DNA of 64,000 nucleotides, taken from positions 310,001-374,000 of the forward strand of contig NZ_JAAHBP010000009.1 in NCBI RefSeq assembly GCF_023184515.1, read 5' to 3'. Below are positions 26,332 to 35,536 of this stretch, one piece after another. The DNA is from Streptomyces sp. D2-8. Lineage in GTDB: Bacteria; Actinomycetota; Actinomycetes; Streptomycetales; Streptomycetaceae. The notes below the pieces were generated by a model, which did no database searches, was not told the origin of the DNA, and saw nothing but the letters and a program-made list of their open reading frames with translations. The position numbers and the translations under genes were made by a program. Position 1 is the stretch's first letter, and every line of letters starts with the position of its first letter.

Positions 26332-27423
26332 ATGATCATGACAACCGAACCGGGAAGATCCACACCGCGCCGATCAGCACTCCCCACCCGGGCCAGAGCC
26401 TTCTTCCTGGTGCTGCTCTCCCTTCTCGTCACCGTCCCGGCGCTCGGCCTGGTCATGTCGGCCGGGGGTGAGGCGGAGGCGCACGGCACCCCCATGAAGC
26501 CCGGCAGCCGCACGTTCCTGTGCTGGCAGGACGGACTCACCGACACCGGCGAGATCAAGCCGGTCAACCCCGCGTGCCGAGGAGCGCAGCAGGTCAGCGG
26601 CACCACGCCGTTCTACAACTGGTTCTCGGTGCTCCGTTCGGACGGCGCCGGCCGCACGCGGGGCTTCGTACCGGACGGCGAGCTGTGCAGCGGCGGCAAC
26701 ACCAACTTCAACGGATTCAACACGCCCAGCAACGACTGGCCGCTCACCCATCTCACCTCGGGCGCGTCGGTCGACTTCTCGTACAACGCCTGGGCGGCGC
26801 ACCCGGGTTGGTTCTACGTCTACATCACCAAGGACGGCTTCGACCCGACCAAGACGCTCACCTGGAACGACATGGAGGAACGGCCCTTCCTGAGCGTCGA
26901 CCACCCGCCGCTGAACGGCTCCCCGGGCACGGTCGAGGCCAACTACTCCTGGACCGGCAAGCTCCCCGACAACAAGTCCGGCCGCCACATCATCTACATG
27001 GTCTGGCAGCGCTCCGACAGCCAGGAGACCTTCTACTCCTGCTCCGACGTCGTCTTCGACGGCGGCAACGGCGAGGTCACCGGCATCAAGCAGCCGGGCA
27101 ACCCGTCCGAGCCGGTGCCCGGCACCTGCACGGCCACCCGCAGGACGACCGGCTCCTGGAACGGCGGCTACCAGTCCGAGGTGACCGTCACCAACACCGG
27201 CACGGTCCCGATGCTCGGCTGGATGGTCGACTGGACGCTCCCGGCGGGCCAGAAGGCCGACAGCGTGTGGAGCGGCAGCGCGACCTACAACGGCCAGGCG
27301 GTGATGGTCCACAACGCCGACTGGAACGGATCCCTCGCACCCGGCAAGAGCACGACGTTCGGTTACGTCGTCTCCGGGGCGGGGGGTGACAGTACGAGCA
27401 GTCTGCCCTGCCGGGTGGGCTGA
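26332..27423 (+). CDS. secreted lytic polysaccharide monooxygenase (AA10) with CBM2
   Basis: This copper enzyme cleaves crystalline polysaccharide oxidatively. A long signal peptide ends at AEA, leaving His51 as the mature N-terminus (HGTPMKPGSRTFLCWQDG), the first ligand of the copper brace. The second ligand is the His in NAWAAHPGWFYVYI. The catalytic domain runs to about residue 245. After a short linker comes a family 2 carbohydrate-binding module (about 265-363) bounded by cysteines, with the tryptophans in GSWNGGYQ, LGWMVDW and NADWNG. CBM2 plus the CebR box point to cellulose rather than chitin. Length is 363 residues. The start is ATG 26332, though ATG 26338 is possible. Confidence 0.94.
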   Translation: MIMTTEPGRSTPRRSALPTRARAFFLVLLSLLVTVPALGLVMSAGGEAEAHGTPMKPGSRTFLCWQDGLTDTGEIKPVNPACRGAQQVSGTTPFYNWFSVLRSDGAGRTRGFVPDGELCSGGNTNFNGFNTPSNDWPLTHLTSGASVDFSYNAWAAHPGWFYVYITKDGFDPTKTLTWNDMEERPFLSVDHPPLNGSPGTVEANYSWTGKLPDNKSGRHIIYMVWQRSDSQETFYSCSDVVFDGGNGEVTGIKQPGNPSEPVPGTCTATRRTTGSWNGGYQSEVTVTNTGTVPMLGWMVDWTLPAGQKADSVWSGSATYNGQAVMVHNADWNGSLAPGKSTTFGYVVSGAGGDSTSSLPCRVG

Positions 27424-27433
27424 GCCGTCACCT

Positions 27434-27475
27434 CGGACGGGCCCGGTGACCGCAGAGCCTCGGTGACCGGGTCCG
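27434..27475 (+). terminator. terminator hairpin after the LPMO gene
   Basis: An outer stem CGGAC/GTCCG continues into CCCGGTGACCG paired with CGGTGACCGGG with one mismatch. It begins 10 nt past the stop codon. Confidence 0.55.
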
Positions 27476-27696
27476 CGCCGGCGGCGCTGACCGAGTCGAC
27501 CCCGCCGCCCCATATGTCGCTGTTATCCAGGTGTGCGATTCTGTTGTGTGGGTGCCCTGCCGCTCATGGCGGCGTGGATCCGCCATGGGAGGCGCGACCC
27601 CCGCGCCGCCGGTCCCGTGCCCGCGTCGTCATCGCCTGAGCTCCGGGGACTCCCACCTGCCGGTGGCTTCGGCATGGACGGGAGGTGGATGCGGAC

Positions 27697-30600
27697 ATGC
27701 CCCATTACGGCGATGCCCGGGCCGCGGTCCCCGGCCTTCGGGCGCCGGGGAACGGGGGCACCGGTCCGTCTCGTCCCGCTCCGGAGCCGGCCGCGCGAGC
27801 GCGGCTGCTGGCGTTCGCCGGGGTGGCGCTGGCTGCGGTGTACGTGCGCGATGAGGACGGATCGGAACTCCGGCTGGTGGAGTCGGCCGGGGTCGACTCC
27901 GAGCAGCGGTACCAGTTGCCGGGGCGTGTGGCGGTCTCGGTTCCGGGGGGATCTCCTGGCGCGGGGTCGAGCAGCTCCCCCGGGCCGGAGTCACCGGTGG
28001 TGCTTCAGGACGCCCCCACCTCGGTGCCTCCGGGCCCGTCCGGCCCGGGAGGCGGTTGCCCGGCCATCGCCGAGACCTATCTTCGGGGGCGGGCCGTGTG
28101 GCTCCCGGGGGCGGTGGTCGCGAGGCGAGAGGAAGGCGCGGCCCCCTCCGCCCCGCTCGGGGCGTTGCCGCTGGGGGCGGCGGGCGGGTGGCTGGGGTCC
28201 CTCGTCGTGGTGGGAGAGGCCGGGGAGGGGTTCGGAGCCGAGCAGCGGGAGTTTCTGGAGCGGTACGCCGAGGCCGTCGCCGAGCGGCTGCGGGGCGAGG
28301 CCGACCGGTCGGCGCCCTCGCCACTGCTGGATTCGGCCCTGCGCGCCATGGGGGTCGGTTCCTTCGCGTTGTCACCCGGCACCGGGCTGGTGGAGACGGA
28401 CCCGGCCCTGCTCGAACTCGTCGGCATCCCCGAGGGCGGTTTCGACGACAAGACCGACACCCTGCTCTCGTACAGCGTCCCGGAGGACGTCCCCGCGCTG
28501 ATGTCGGTCATCGAGCCGTCCGCGCAGACCCCGGGCCGCCGCGAGCTGGAGTTCCGTATCCGCAGGCCCACCGGTGAACTGTGCTGGCTGCGGCTGAGCT
28601 GCCGTGTGCTGAAGGGGCCCGACGGCGCCCCGGAGCGGGTGCTGGGCGTGGTGAGCGCGGCACCCGTGCTGCGCCGCAGCGCCAGCGACGTCGCCCGGAT
28701 CCAGTGGCTGACGGCCGCGCTCGACGACGCCACGACCGTCCGGGACGTCAGCCGTGTGGTGGTCGCCGCGCTGCGCGAACCGCTGGGTGCCGACCGGGTC
28801 GCTCTCGCCGAGCTGCTGGAGGACCGGCTGGCGGTCACCGTGCTCGATCCGCCGGGTGCGGGTGCGTGGCCGGAGCTGTGGCGGCGCGAGTGGCGCTCGG
28901 AGTGGCCCGACGCACCGGTGTCCGCCCTGCCCACGCTCCAGGCGGCGTTGCGGGACGGGCGGACGAGCCTGTGGCCGGGGGGTTCCGTGCTGGAACCGGG
29001 GCTCGCGGGGATCGGCCCCGGCGGGCTCGCGGTGCTGCCGCTGCCGGCCAAGAGCGGGGTGGCCGGGGTGTGCCTGGTCGGCTGGGACACCCCGCACGAG
29101 TTCGCCCCCGAGGAGCGGGCGCTGCTGACCGCGACCGCGGGCCTGGTCGGGCAGGCCCTGAAACGCGCCCACGCCTACGACGCCGAGCAGGAACTCGCGA
29201 CGATGCTCCAGCGCAGCCTGCTGCCGCGCCGGCTCCCCCGGCTGCCCGGGGGCACCGCGGTGGCCCGCTACCTGCCCGCCCGGCGCGGGCTCCAGGTGGG
29301 CGGCGACTGGTACGACGTGATCGCGCTGTCGGAGAGGAAGGTGGCGCTCGTCATCGGGGATGTGCAGGGGCACAGCGCCGGGGCCGCGACGATCATGGGC
29401 CAGATGCGCACGGCGGTCCGGGCCTACGCCGTGGAGGGGCATCCGCCGGACGTGGTCGTCGCGCACGCCAATCGCCTGCTCGTCGGCATGGAGACCGACC
29501 TGTTCGCCACCTGCTGCTACGTCGAACTGGACATGGAGGAGGGCAACGCGCTGTTCGTGCGGGCCGGGCATCTGGCCCCGCTGGTGCGGCACCCCGACGG
29601 CAGCACCGCGGAGATCGCGGTCGAGGGCGGGCTCCCGCTCGGCGTCCTGGAGGACGCGGAGTTCCCGCTGACGGCGCTCGCACTCGCCCAGGGCTCGGTG
29701 CTCGCGCTGGTGACGGACGGCCTGGTCGAGTCGGCGGAGTTGCAGGTGGACGAGGGGATGCGGCTCGTGCGCCAGGCGCTCGCCGCGGCCGATCCCGCCG
29801 ACCCGGGGCGGATGGCCGACGAGCTGCTCGGCGAGGCCGGGCGCCGTGAGGACGACGTGGCGGTGCTGCTGCTGCGCTACGACGGGATGCGGATACGGCC
29901 GGTGCGGGCGGGGTGGGTGGTGTGGCGGCTGCCGGACGCGGTGATGCACGCCCGCCGGTTCACTGCGCGCACGCTGCGTTCGTGGGGTATCACGGCCGAG
30001 GCCGACACCGTCCTGCTGGTGGTGTCGGAGCTGGTCACCAACGCGCTGGTGCACACGCAGGGCGCGGTCCGGGTGGAGCTGACCCTGGCGGCGGACCGGC
30101 TGCGGGTGGCCGTGAGCGATTCCTCGCCCCGGGCGCCGGCCAAGCCGGTGGTCGTGGACTGGGAGTCGACGGGCGGCCGGGGCCTCTTCCTGGTCGAGGC
30201 CGTGTCGGCTGCCTGGGGCTCGGTACCGGTCGGCGGCGGCAAGCGGGTGTGGAGCGAGATCGTCGTCACCCGCCCGGAACGGGAAACGGAACCCGGCGAG
30301 GAGCCGGACGAGGAGCCTGAGCCCGAGCCGGAGGAGGAGCGCAAGCCGGGCCGCGGCTGGGGCCTGGGCCGCGACCGCACCTGGGGCCTGGGCCGCAACC
30401 GGGACCGCCGCAAGGCCCGCGACCAGAGCCCGGACCGCGAGGACGACCGGACCAGGGACCGCGACGGCAACCAGGGCGGGGTCCGCGACGAGGACCGGAC
30501 CAGGGATCAGATCGGTGACCGGACCGGGGACCACAAGGACGACCGGGCCACGGACCACACGGGTGACCGGACCGGGGGCCGCGACGAGGACCGGACCACA

Positions 30601-30903
30601 GGCCACATCGACGACCGGGCCACGGACCAGATCGGTGACCGGACCTGGGACCACAACGAGGACCGGACCACAGGCCACATCGACGACCGGACCACAGGCC
30701 ACACCGGCGACCGGACCGCACACGGGACCGAGAGCCACGACACGGGCCGGAGCGAAGGCGGAATCGCCGGCCTGAGCGGGGGCCTGGGCCGCGACCGGAG
30801 CGGGATCCGGGAGCCCGGCCCGAACGGGACCCCGAGCACGGACCCGAACACACCCCCACACCAGAACCGGAACCCGAACCGGCCTCACGAGGGAGGTTTC
30901 TGA
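27697..30903 (+). CDS. SpoIIE-type PP2C phosphatase with PAS, GAF and histidine-kinase-like ATPase domains
   Basis: This multidomain regulator probably controls an anti-anti-sigma/anti-sigma switch. In order it has a weakly conserved N-terminal sensory region, PAS (about residues 205-320), GAF (about 325-490), a PP2C/SpoIIE phosphatase (about 515-725; metal-binding GGDWYD, GDVQGHS, LVTDGLVE, REDDVAV), and an RsbW-like HATPase (about 745-850; SELVTNALVH, GGRGLFLVEAVS). A low-complexity Asp/Arg/Thr-rich tail of about 200 residues follows. Having both phosphatase and kinase-like domains in one chain is common in Streptomyces. ATG 27697 is 11 nt after GGGAGG; a GTG at 27685 lies inside that site. 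Its TGA overlaps the ATG of the next gene (TGATG), which couples it to a sugar importer. Confidence 0.9.
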   Translation: MPHYGDARAAVPGLRAPGNGGTGPSRPAPEPAARARLLAFAGVALAAVYVRDEDGSELRLVESAGVDSEQRYQLPGRVAVSVPGGSPGAGSSSSPGPESPVVLQDAPTSVPPGPSGPGGGCPAIAETYLRGRAVWLPGAVVARREEGAAPSAPLGALPLGAAGGWLGSLVVVGEAGEGFGAEQREFLERYAEAVAERLRGEADRSAPSPLLDSALRAMGVGSFALSPGTGLVETDPALLELVGIPEGGFDDKTDTLLSYSVPEDVPALMSVIEPSAQTPGRRELEFRIRRPTGELCWLRLSCRVLKGPDGAPERVLGVVSAAPVLRRSASDVARIQWLTAALDDATTVRDVSRVVVAALREPLGADRVALAELLEDRLAVTVLDPPGAGAWPELWRREWRSEWPDAPVSALPTLQAALRDGRTSLWPGGSVLEPGLAGIGPGGLAVLPLPAKSGVAGVCLVGWDTPHEFAPEERALLTATAGLVGQALKRAHAYDAEQELATMLQRSLLPRRLPRLPGGTAVARYLPARRGLQVGGDWYDVIALSERKVALVIGDVQGHSAGAATIMGQMRTAVRAYAVEGHPPDVVVAHANRLLVGMETDLFATCCYVELDMEEGNALFVRAGHLAPLVRHPDGSTAEIAVEGGLPLGVLEDAEFPLTALALAQGSVLALVTDGLVESAELQVDEGMRLVRQALAAADPADPGRMADELLGEAGRREDDVAVLLLRYDGMRIRPVRAGWVVWRLPDAVMHARRFTARTLRSWGITAEADTVLLVVSELVTNALVHTQGAVRVELTLAADRLRVAVSDSSPRAPAKPVVVDWESTGGRGLFLVEAVSAAWGSVPVGGGKRVWSEIVVTRPERETEPGEEPDEEPEPEPEEERKPGRGWGLGRDRTWGLGRNRDRRKARDQSPDREDDRTRDRDGNQGGVRDEDRTRDQIGDRTGDHKDDRATDHTGDRTGGRDEDRTTGHIDDRATDQIGDRTWDHNEDRTTGHIDDRTTGHTGDRTAHGTESHDTGRSEGGIAGLSGGLGRDRSGIREPGPNGTPSTDPNTPPHQNRNPNRPHEGGF
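30430..30735 (+). repeat. degenerate tandem repeat encoding the charged tail of the phosphatase
   Basis: The tail DNA is built from short units reading Asp-Arg-Thr/Ala-x-Asp/Gly-His, such as GDRT, DDRAT, DRTTGHIDD. One 34-nt stretch occurs exactly twice, at 30585-30618 and 30657-30690, a spacing of 72 nt (24 codons). The pattern implies recent expansion by slippage or unequal exchange and is likely to vary in length among strains. Confidence 0.8.
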
Positions 30904-31985
30904 TGCGTGGCCTCGGCCTGCGCGGCGCCGCCGGGCTGCTGGCGGTCCTGCTGGCTGTGTCCCTGGCCGGATGCGCCGACAGCGGCGGGGAGAGCGAGGG
31001 TGGTCTGACCATCGGGCTGCTGCTGCCCAGCCGGGCCGTGCCCCGCTGGGAGAAGTCCGACAAGCCCTTGATCGAGAAGCGGGTCAAGGAGCTGTGCCCC
31101 GACTGCACGGTCGTGTACGCCAACGCCGAGAACGACGCGGCGAGCCAGCGGCAGCAGATGACCTCCATGATCACCCGGGGGGTCTCGGCCCTGGTCCTGG
31201 ACGTCGTCGACCCCAAGGCCCTGCGCTCCTCGGTCCGCGCCGCGCAGCGCGAGGGCATCCCGGTCGTCGCCTACGACCGGCTCGCCGAGGGCCCGATCTC
31301 GGGGTTCGTCAGTTTCGACGGCGCCCAGGTCGGCAGGCTCCAGGGCCAGGCCCTCATGAAGGGCATGGGCGCCAGGGCCGACGGCGGCGGTGTCGTCATG
31401 ATGAACGGCGACCCGTCCAGCCCCAACGCCGCCTGGTACGAGGGCGGGGCCCGGGCCGTCCTGGAGGACAAGGTGCGGATCCTGAAGTCGTACAACACCC
31501 TGGGCTGGCGTACGGAGAACGCGCACGACCACATGTCCGCCGCGATCAGCGACCTCGGCCCGAGCGCGATCGACGGGGTGCTCGCGGCCAACGACTCGAT
31601 CGCGGCCGGTGTCATCTCGGTGCTCAGGAGCGCCCGCGTCTCACCGCTGCCCCCGGTCACCGGGCAGGACGCCGACCTCGACGCCGTGCAGCGCATCCTC
31701 AAGGGCGAGCAGTACATGACCGTCTACAAGCCGTTCCGGCTGGAGACCGAGGCGGCCTCCGCGATGGCCGTCGCCCTGGCGCGCGGCAACGACATCGACG
31801 CCCTGGCCACATCGACGATGGACAGCCCCACGACCGAGGACATCCCGGCGATTCTGCTCACCCCGACCGCCGTGACGCGCGAGACGATCGGCCGGACGCT
31901 CGTCCGGGACGGTGTCTACACGCTCGACGAGATCTGCACTCCGAAGCTCCGCTCGGCCTGCGAACGGGCCGGGCTCACCCGGTGA
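30903..31985 (+). CDS. XylF-like sugar-binding lipoprotein (second copy)
   Basis: This 360-residue CUT2 substrate-binding lipoprotein is clearly paralogous to XylF at 6083-7204. Shared stretches include VVAYDRLAEGPI, PPVTGQDA and DGVYTLDEIC against DGVYTVNEIC. The signal MRGLGLRGAAGLLAVLLAVS is followed by a lipobox with Cys in LAGCADS. The ATG overlaps the phosphatase stop by one base. It is the first of three importer genes that overlap by GTGA junctions. The substrate may differ from xylose because the binding-site loops are diverged (LLLPSRAVPRWEKSD against LLLPENQTARYEKFD). Confidence 0.88.
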   Translation: MRGLGLRGAAGLLAVLLAVSLAGCADSGGESEGGLTIGLLLPSRAVPRWEKSDKPLIEKRVKELCPDCTVVYANAENDAASQRQQMTSMITRGVSALVLDVVDPKALRSSVRAAQREGIPVVAYDRLAEGPISGFVSFDGAQVGRLQGQALMKGMGARADGGGVVMMNGDPSSPNAAWYEGGARAVLEDKVRILKSYNTLGWRTENAHDHMSAAISDLGPSAIDGVLAANDSIAAGVISVLRSARVSPLPPVTGQDADLDAVQRILKGEQYMTVYKPFRLETEAASAMAVALARGNDIDALATSTMDSPTTEDIPAILLTPTAVTRETIGRTLVRDGVYTLDEICTPKLRSACERAGLTR

Positions 31986-32779
31986 GCGAGGTGGTCCCCG
32001 TGGCCCATCCCCCCGTACTGGCGTTGCGCAGCATCACCAAGCGGTTCGGCGGCGTCCAGGCGCTCGTGGACGTCGACCTGCAGGTCCGGGCCGGCGAGGT
32101 CGTGGCCTTGGCGGGCGACAACGGAGCGGGCAAGTCCACGCTGGTCAAGGTGATCTCCGGGGTCAGCCCCGCCGACCGGGGCGTCATCGAGTGGGAGGGT
32201 CGCCTCGTGCAGATCAAACGCCCGCACGACGCCCACGCCCTGGGGATCGCGACCGTCTACCAGGACCTCGCCATGTGCGACAACCTGGACGTCGTCGGCA
32301 ATCTCTTCCTCGGCCGCGAGATCGACCGGGTGGGCATCCTCGACGAGGTCGAGATGGAGCGTCGCGCCCGTGATCTGATGCGCGCCCTGTCGATCCGCAT
32401 CCCCGACGTGCGGATGCCGGTCGCCGCGCTGTCGGCCGGGCAGCGGCAGGCCGTCGCGATCTCCCGCTCCCTCATGGGCGCCCCCAAGGTACTGCTGCTC
32501 GACGAGCCCACCGCCGCCCTGGGCGTGGAGCAGACCAGCCATCTGCTGGACCTGATCGAGGAGGTGCGCGACCACGGTATGGCGATCATCCTCATCAGCC
32601 ACAACATGGGCGACATCAAGGCCGTCGCGGACCGGGTCGCGGTGCTGCGGCTGGGCCGCAACAACGGGCTGTTCGACGTGAGCACGGTGACCCAGGAGCA
32701 GATCCTCTCCTCCGTCACCGGGGCGGCGGACAACGCCGTGGCCCATCGCTCGAAGGGCGACGAGGAGGCGTGGCCGTGA
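31982..32779 (+). CDS. sugar ABC transporter ATP-binding subunit (XylG-like, second copy)
   Basis: This single-domain CUT2 ATPase of 265 residues is paralogous to XylG. Walker A is AGDNGAGKST and Walker B KVLLLDEPTAAL. The signature is LSAGQRQ rather than the canonical LSGGQ, a tolerated change. The family block VYQDLAMCDNLDVVGNLFLGRE is nearly the same as in XylG. The GTG at 31982 overlaps the stop of the binding protein in GTGA. Confidence 0.88.
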   Translation: MSEVVPVAHPPVLALRSITKRFGGVQALVDVDLQVRAGEVVALAGDNGAGKSTLVKVISGVSPADRGVIEWEGRLVQIKRPHDAHALGIATVYQDLAMCDNLDVVGNLFLGREIDRVGILDEVEMERRARDLMRALSIRIPDVRMPVAALSAGQRQAVAISRSLMGAPKVLLLDEPTAALGVEQTSHLLDLIEEVRDHGMAIILISHNMGDIKAVADRVAVLRLGRNNGLFDVSTVTQEQILSSVTGAADNAVAHRSKGDEEAWP

Positions 32780-34077
32780 GCCGCGGCGGCGGGCCGCACC
32801 GGGACGGCGGTCCGGCCGGGCCGGGCAGCGCCGGGCCGGTCACCACCGGCCAGGAGCGGCGCGCCGGCCGCGGCTGGCAGGACAGTCTGCGGGAGTACGC
32901 GCTGGAGGTCCGCGGCAGTGTGCGCGAGGGGGAGCGGGGGCCGCTCCTGGTCATCGCCGGGCTGATCATGATCTGGATCGTCTTCCAGGGGCTGGACGAC
33001 AAGTTCCTCTCGCCGCGCAATCTGTCCAACCTCAGTGTGGACATCGTCGGGACCGGGCTGGTCGCCGTCGGCATCGTGTTCGTGCTGCTGATCCGGGAGA
33101 TCGATCTGTCGGTCGGCTCGGTCAGCGGCCTGGCGGGTGCCGCGTTCGCCGTGCTGAACGTGAACCACGGGGTGCCGGAGTGGCTGGCGGTGATCGTGGC
33201 GGTGGCCGCGGGGACGGCCGTGGGTGCCTTCCACGGGATTTTCCACGCCTGGCTCGGCGTGCCCGCGTTCGTGGTGACGCTGGCCGGGCTGCTGATCTGG
33301 AACGGCCTGACGCTCTATCTGCTGGGGGCGAGCGGCACGATCAACATCGACGAGGAGGGCCTGGTCGCTTCCCTGACCAGCCGGCACTTCGACGACGACC
33401 TGGCGGCGTACGCGGTCGCGGCGCTCGGCACGGCCGGGTACTTCCTGGCCGCGCGCCGCCGGCGGCGCCGCCACCGGGCGACCGGGATGCCCTACCTGCC
33501 CGGGGTGGAGATCTGGATGCGCACCGGTCTCCTCGCGGTGGTCGCCTTCGCCGCGGCCTACACCCTCAACCGGTTCCAGGGGCTGCCCCTCGCGCTGCTG
33601 ATCTTCCTGGTGGTCCTGGTCGTCTCGGACTACGTGCTGCGCCGCACCCGCTACGGGCGGCGGGTGTACGCGCTCGGCGGCGGGGTCGAGGCGTCCCGGC
33701 GGGCCGGCATCGGGGTGGAGCGGGTGCGGGTCGCGATGTTCATGGTGTCGGGGACGCTGGCCGCGGTCGGCGGGCTGTTCGTGGCGTCGGGACTGACCTC
33801 GGCGAGCCCCACGACGGCCCGTGCCGCCGGTTCGGGGATGCTGCTGATCAACGCGATCGCGGCGGCCGTCATCGGCGGGACGAGTCTGTTCGGCGGGCGG
33901 GGCTCGCCCTGGTCGGTGCTGCTCGGTGTGGTGGTCATCCAGTCGATCGCCTCGGGCATGGGGCTGCTGGGGGTCCAGGACGCCGTGCAGTTCATGATCA
34001 CCGGTGGTGTGCTGCTGGCCGCCGTGGCGGCCGACGCGCTCTCCCGCCGCTCTCAGGCCAGACGTGGCCGACCATGA
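32776..34077 (+). CDS. sugar ABC transporter permease (XylH-like, second copy)
   Basis: This 433-residue CUT2 permease is paralogous to XylH. It shares LLIREIDLSVGSVSGLAGAAFAVLNV and AAVIGGTSLFGGRGSPWSVLLG with that family. It starts at GTG 32776, overlapping the ATPase stop (GTGA); a GTG two codons upstream is also possible. It completes the transporter operon led by the phosphatase gene. The N-terminal 50 residues are Gly/Arg-rich and cytoplasmic. Confidence 0.87.
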   Translation: MSRGGGPHRDGGPAGPGSAGPVTTGQERRAGRGWQDSLREYALEVRGSVREGERGPLLVIAGLIMIWIVFQGLDDKFLSPRNLSNLSVDIVGTGLVAVGIVFVLLIREIDLSVGSVSGLAGAAFAVLNVNHGVPEWLAVIVAVAAGTAVGAFHGIFHAWLGVPAFVVTLAGLLIWNGLTLYLLGASGTINIDEEGLVASLTSRHFDDDLAAYAVAALGTAGYFLAARRRRRRHRATGMPYLPGVEIWMRTGLLAVVAFAAAYTLNRFQGLPLALLIFLVVLVVSDYVLRRTRYGRRVYALGGGVEASRRAGIGVERVRVAMFMVSGTLAAVGGLFVASGLTSASPTTARAAGSGMLLINAIAAAVIGGTSLFGGRGSPWSVLLGVVVIQSIASGMGLLGVQDAVQFMITGGVLLAAVAADALSRRSQARRGRP

Positions 34078-34162
34078 ACCGCAACATGCCGGAAATCCGC
34101 CGATTACTGCGCTTCTTACGAAATGTCTAACAAGTGGCAAAGGTGGGTAGGGGCGAGGTGTC

Positions 34163-35524
34163 ATGAAGCGCAGCCGCCTCACCTACGCGGCCGTGGCCGT
34201 CGCGGTCGCAGTCGCCGCCGGTCCGGCCCTCGCCGGGTGCGGTGACACCGATCCGCCCGGCGGCGAGGAGCAGGCCGACATCAGCGTGCTCGCGACGGAC
34301 GTGCCGCAGATCCAGACCCTCAAGAAGCTCACCAAGAAGCACTTCACGGCGGAGACCGGCATCACCGTCGACTACACGCTGCTGCCGGAGAACGAGGCGC
34401 GGGAGAAGATGAACCGCGAGTTCGCGACCCAGGCCGGCACCTACGACGTGGCGAGCGTCAGCGCGTACGAGGTGCCGATCTACGCGGACAACGGCTGGCT
34501 CGCCCCGCTGGACTCCTATGTGAAGGCGGACGAGGACTTCGACCAGGACGACGTCTTCCCGAACCTTTCGGCCTCGCTGACCGGGGAGGACGGCAAGCTC
34601 TACGCCGAGCCCTTCTACGGCGAGGGCTCCTTCCTGATGTACCGCAAGGACCTGTTCCGCAAGGACGGGCTGACCATGCCGTCGAACCCGACCTGGGAGC
34701 AGGTCGCCGACCTCGCCGCCCGGGTCGACGGTGCCGAGGGCGCGAGCGGCATCTGCCTGCGCGGCCTGCCCGGCTGGGGCCAGAACCTCGCCCCGATCAA
34801 CACGGTCGTCAACACCTTCGGCGGCGCCTGGTACGACATGGACTGGAACGCCCGCCTGACCTCACCGGAGTTCAGGAAGGCCGTCGGGTTCTACGTCGAC
34901 CTGCTCCGCTCCCACGGCCAGCCCGGCGCCGAGCGGATGGGCGTGCTGGAGATCCTGGACCGGTTCGTCGGGGGCAAGTGCGCCATGATGTACGACGCCA
35001 CGTCGCTGGCCTCGTCGATCGAGGCCGACAGTTCCTCGGTCAAGGGCAAGGTGGGCTACGTCCCGGCCCCGCACGAGCGGACCGACAAGGCCGGCTGGCT
35101 GTGGACCTGGGCCTGGGGCATCCAGGAGGCGGCCGAGAACAAGGACGCCGCCTGGGAGTTCATCTCCTGGGCGTCCTCCAAGGAGTTCCAGGAGCTGGTC
35201 GGCCAGGAGGTGGGCTGGACCTCGGCGCCCGCCGGGAACCGCAAATCCCTCTACGAGAGGCCCGAGTACCAGCAGGCGGCCAGAGCCTGGTACCGGCAGG
35301 AGTACACGGCGGCGACGGACTCCGCCGACCCGAAGGACCCCGGCGTCGGCCCCCGCCCCTACGACGGCATCGGCTTCCTGAGCATCCCCGAGTTCGCCGT
35401 GCTGGGTACGGCGGTCTCCGGGCAGATCGCCGCGGCCATCGCCGGGCAGCAGTCGGTGGACACGGCCCTGGACAAGGCGCAGGACCTCGCCCAGGCCGCG
35501 GCGGCGAAGTACCGCGGCGAGTGA
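34163..35524 (+). CDS. orphan CUT1-type sugar/polyol-binding lipoprotein
   Basis: This 453-residue extracellular solute-binding protein has a signal peptide (MKRSRLTYAAVAVAVAVAAG) and lipobox (LAGCGD). The mature part (LPENEAREKMNREFATQAGTYDV, YRKDLFRKDGL, AWEFISWASSKEFQEL) resembles binding proteins for polyols and related sugars such as mannitol or sorbitol. No CUT1 permease follows; the next gene is on the other strand. It therefore either serves a transporter encoded elsewhere or is left over from a lost operon. ATG 34163 has a GAGG site 6 nt upstream. Confidence 0.82.
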   Translation: MKRSRLTYAAVAVAVAVAAGPALAGCGDTDPPGGEEQADISVLATDVPQIQTLKKLTKKHFTAETGITVDYTLLPENEAREKMNREFATQAGTYDVASVSAYEVPIYADNGWLAPLDSYVKADEDFDQDDVFPNLSASLTGEDGKLYAEPFYGEGSFLMYRKDLFRKDGLTMPSNPTWEQVADLAARVDGAEGASGICLRGLPGWGQNLAPINTVVNTFGGAWYDMDWNARLTSPEFRKAVGFYVDLLRSHGQPGAERMGVLEILDRFVGGKCAMMYDATSLASSIEADSSSVKGKVGYVPAPHERTDKAGWLWTWAWGIQEAAENKDAAWEFISWASSKEFQELVGQEVGWTSAPAGNRKSLYERPEYQQAARAWYRQEYTAATDSADPKDPGVGPRPYDGIGFLSIPEFAVLGTAVSGQIAAAIAGQQSVDTALDKAQDLAQAAAAKYRGE

Positions 35525-35536
35525 CCCGGCGGCCCC

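Noticed and set aside
30430..30735. CRISPR-like array
   Set aside because: The repeats are in frame, degenerate, lie inside a coding sequence and have no unique spacers.
30266..31258. Long antisense frame rich in Arg, Gly, Pro and Ser opposite the repeat tail
   Set aside because: It is a shadow of the biased repeat composition, has no ribosome site or known domain, and runs into the binding-protein gene.
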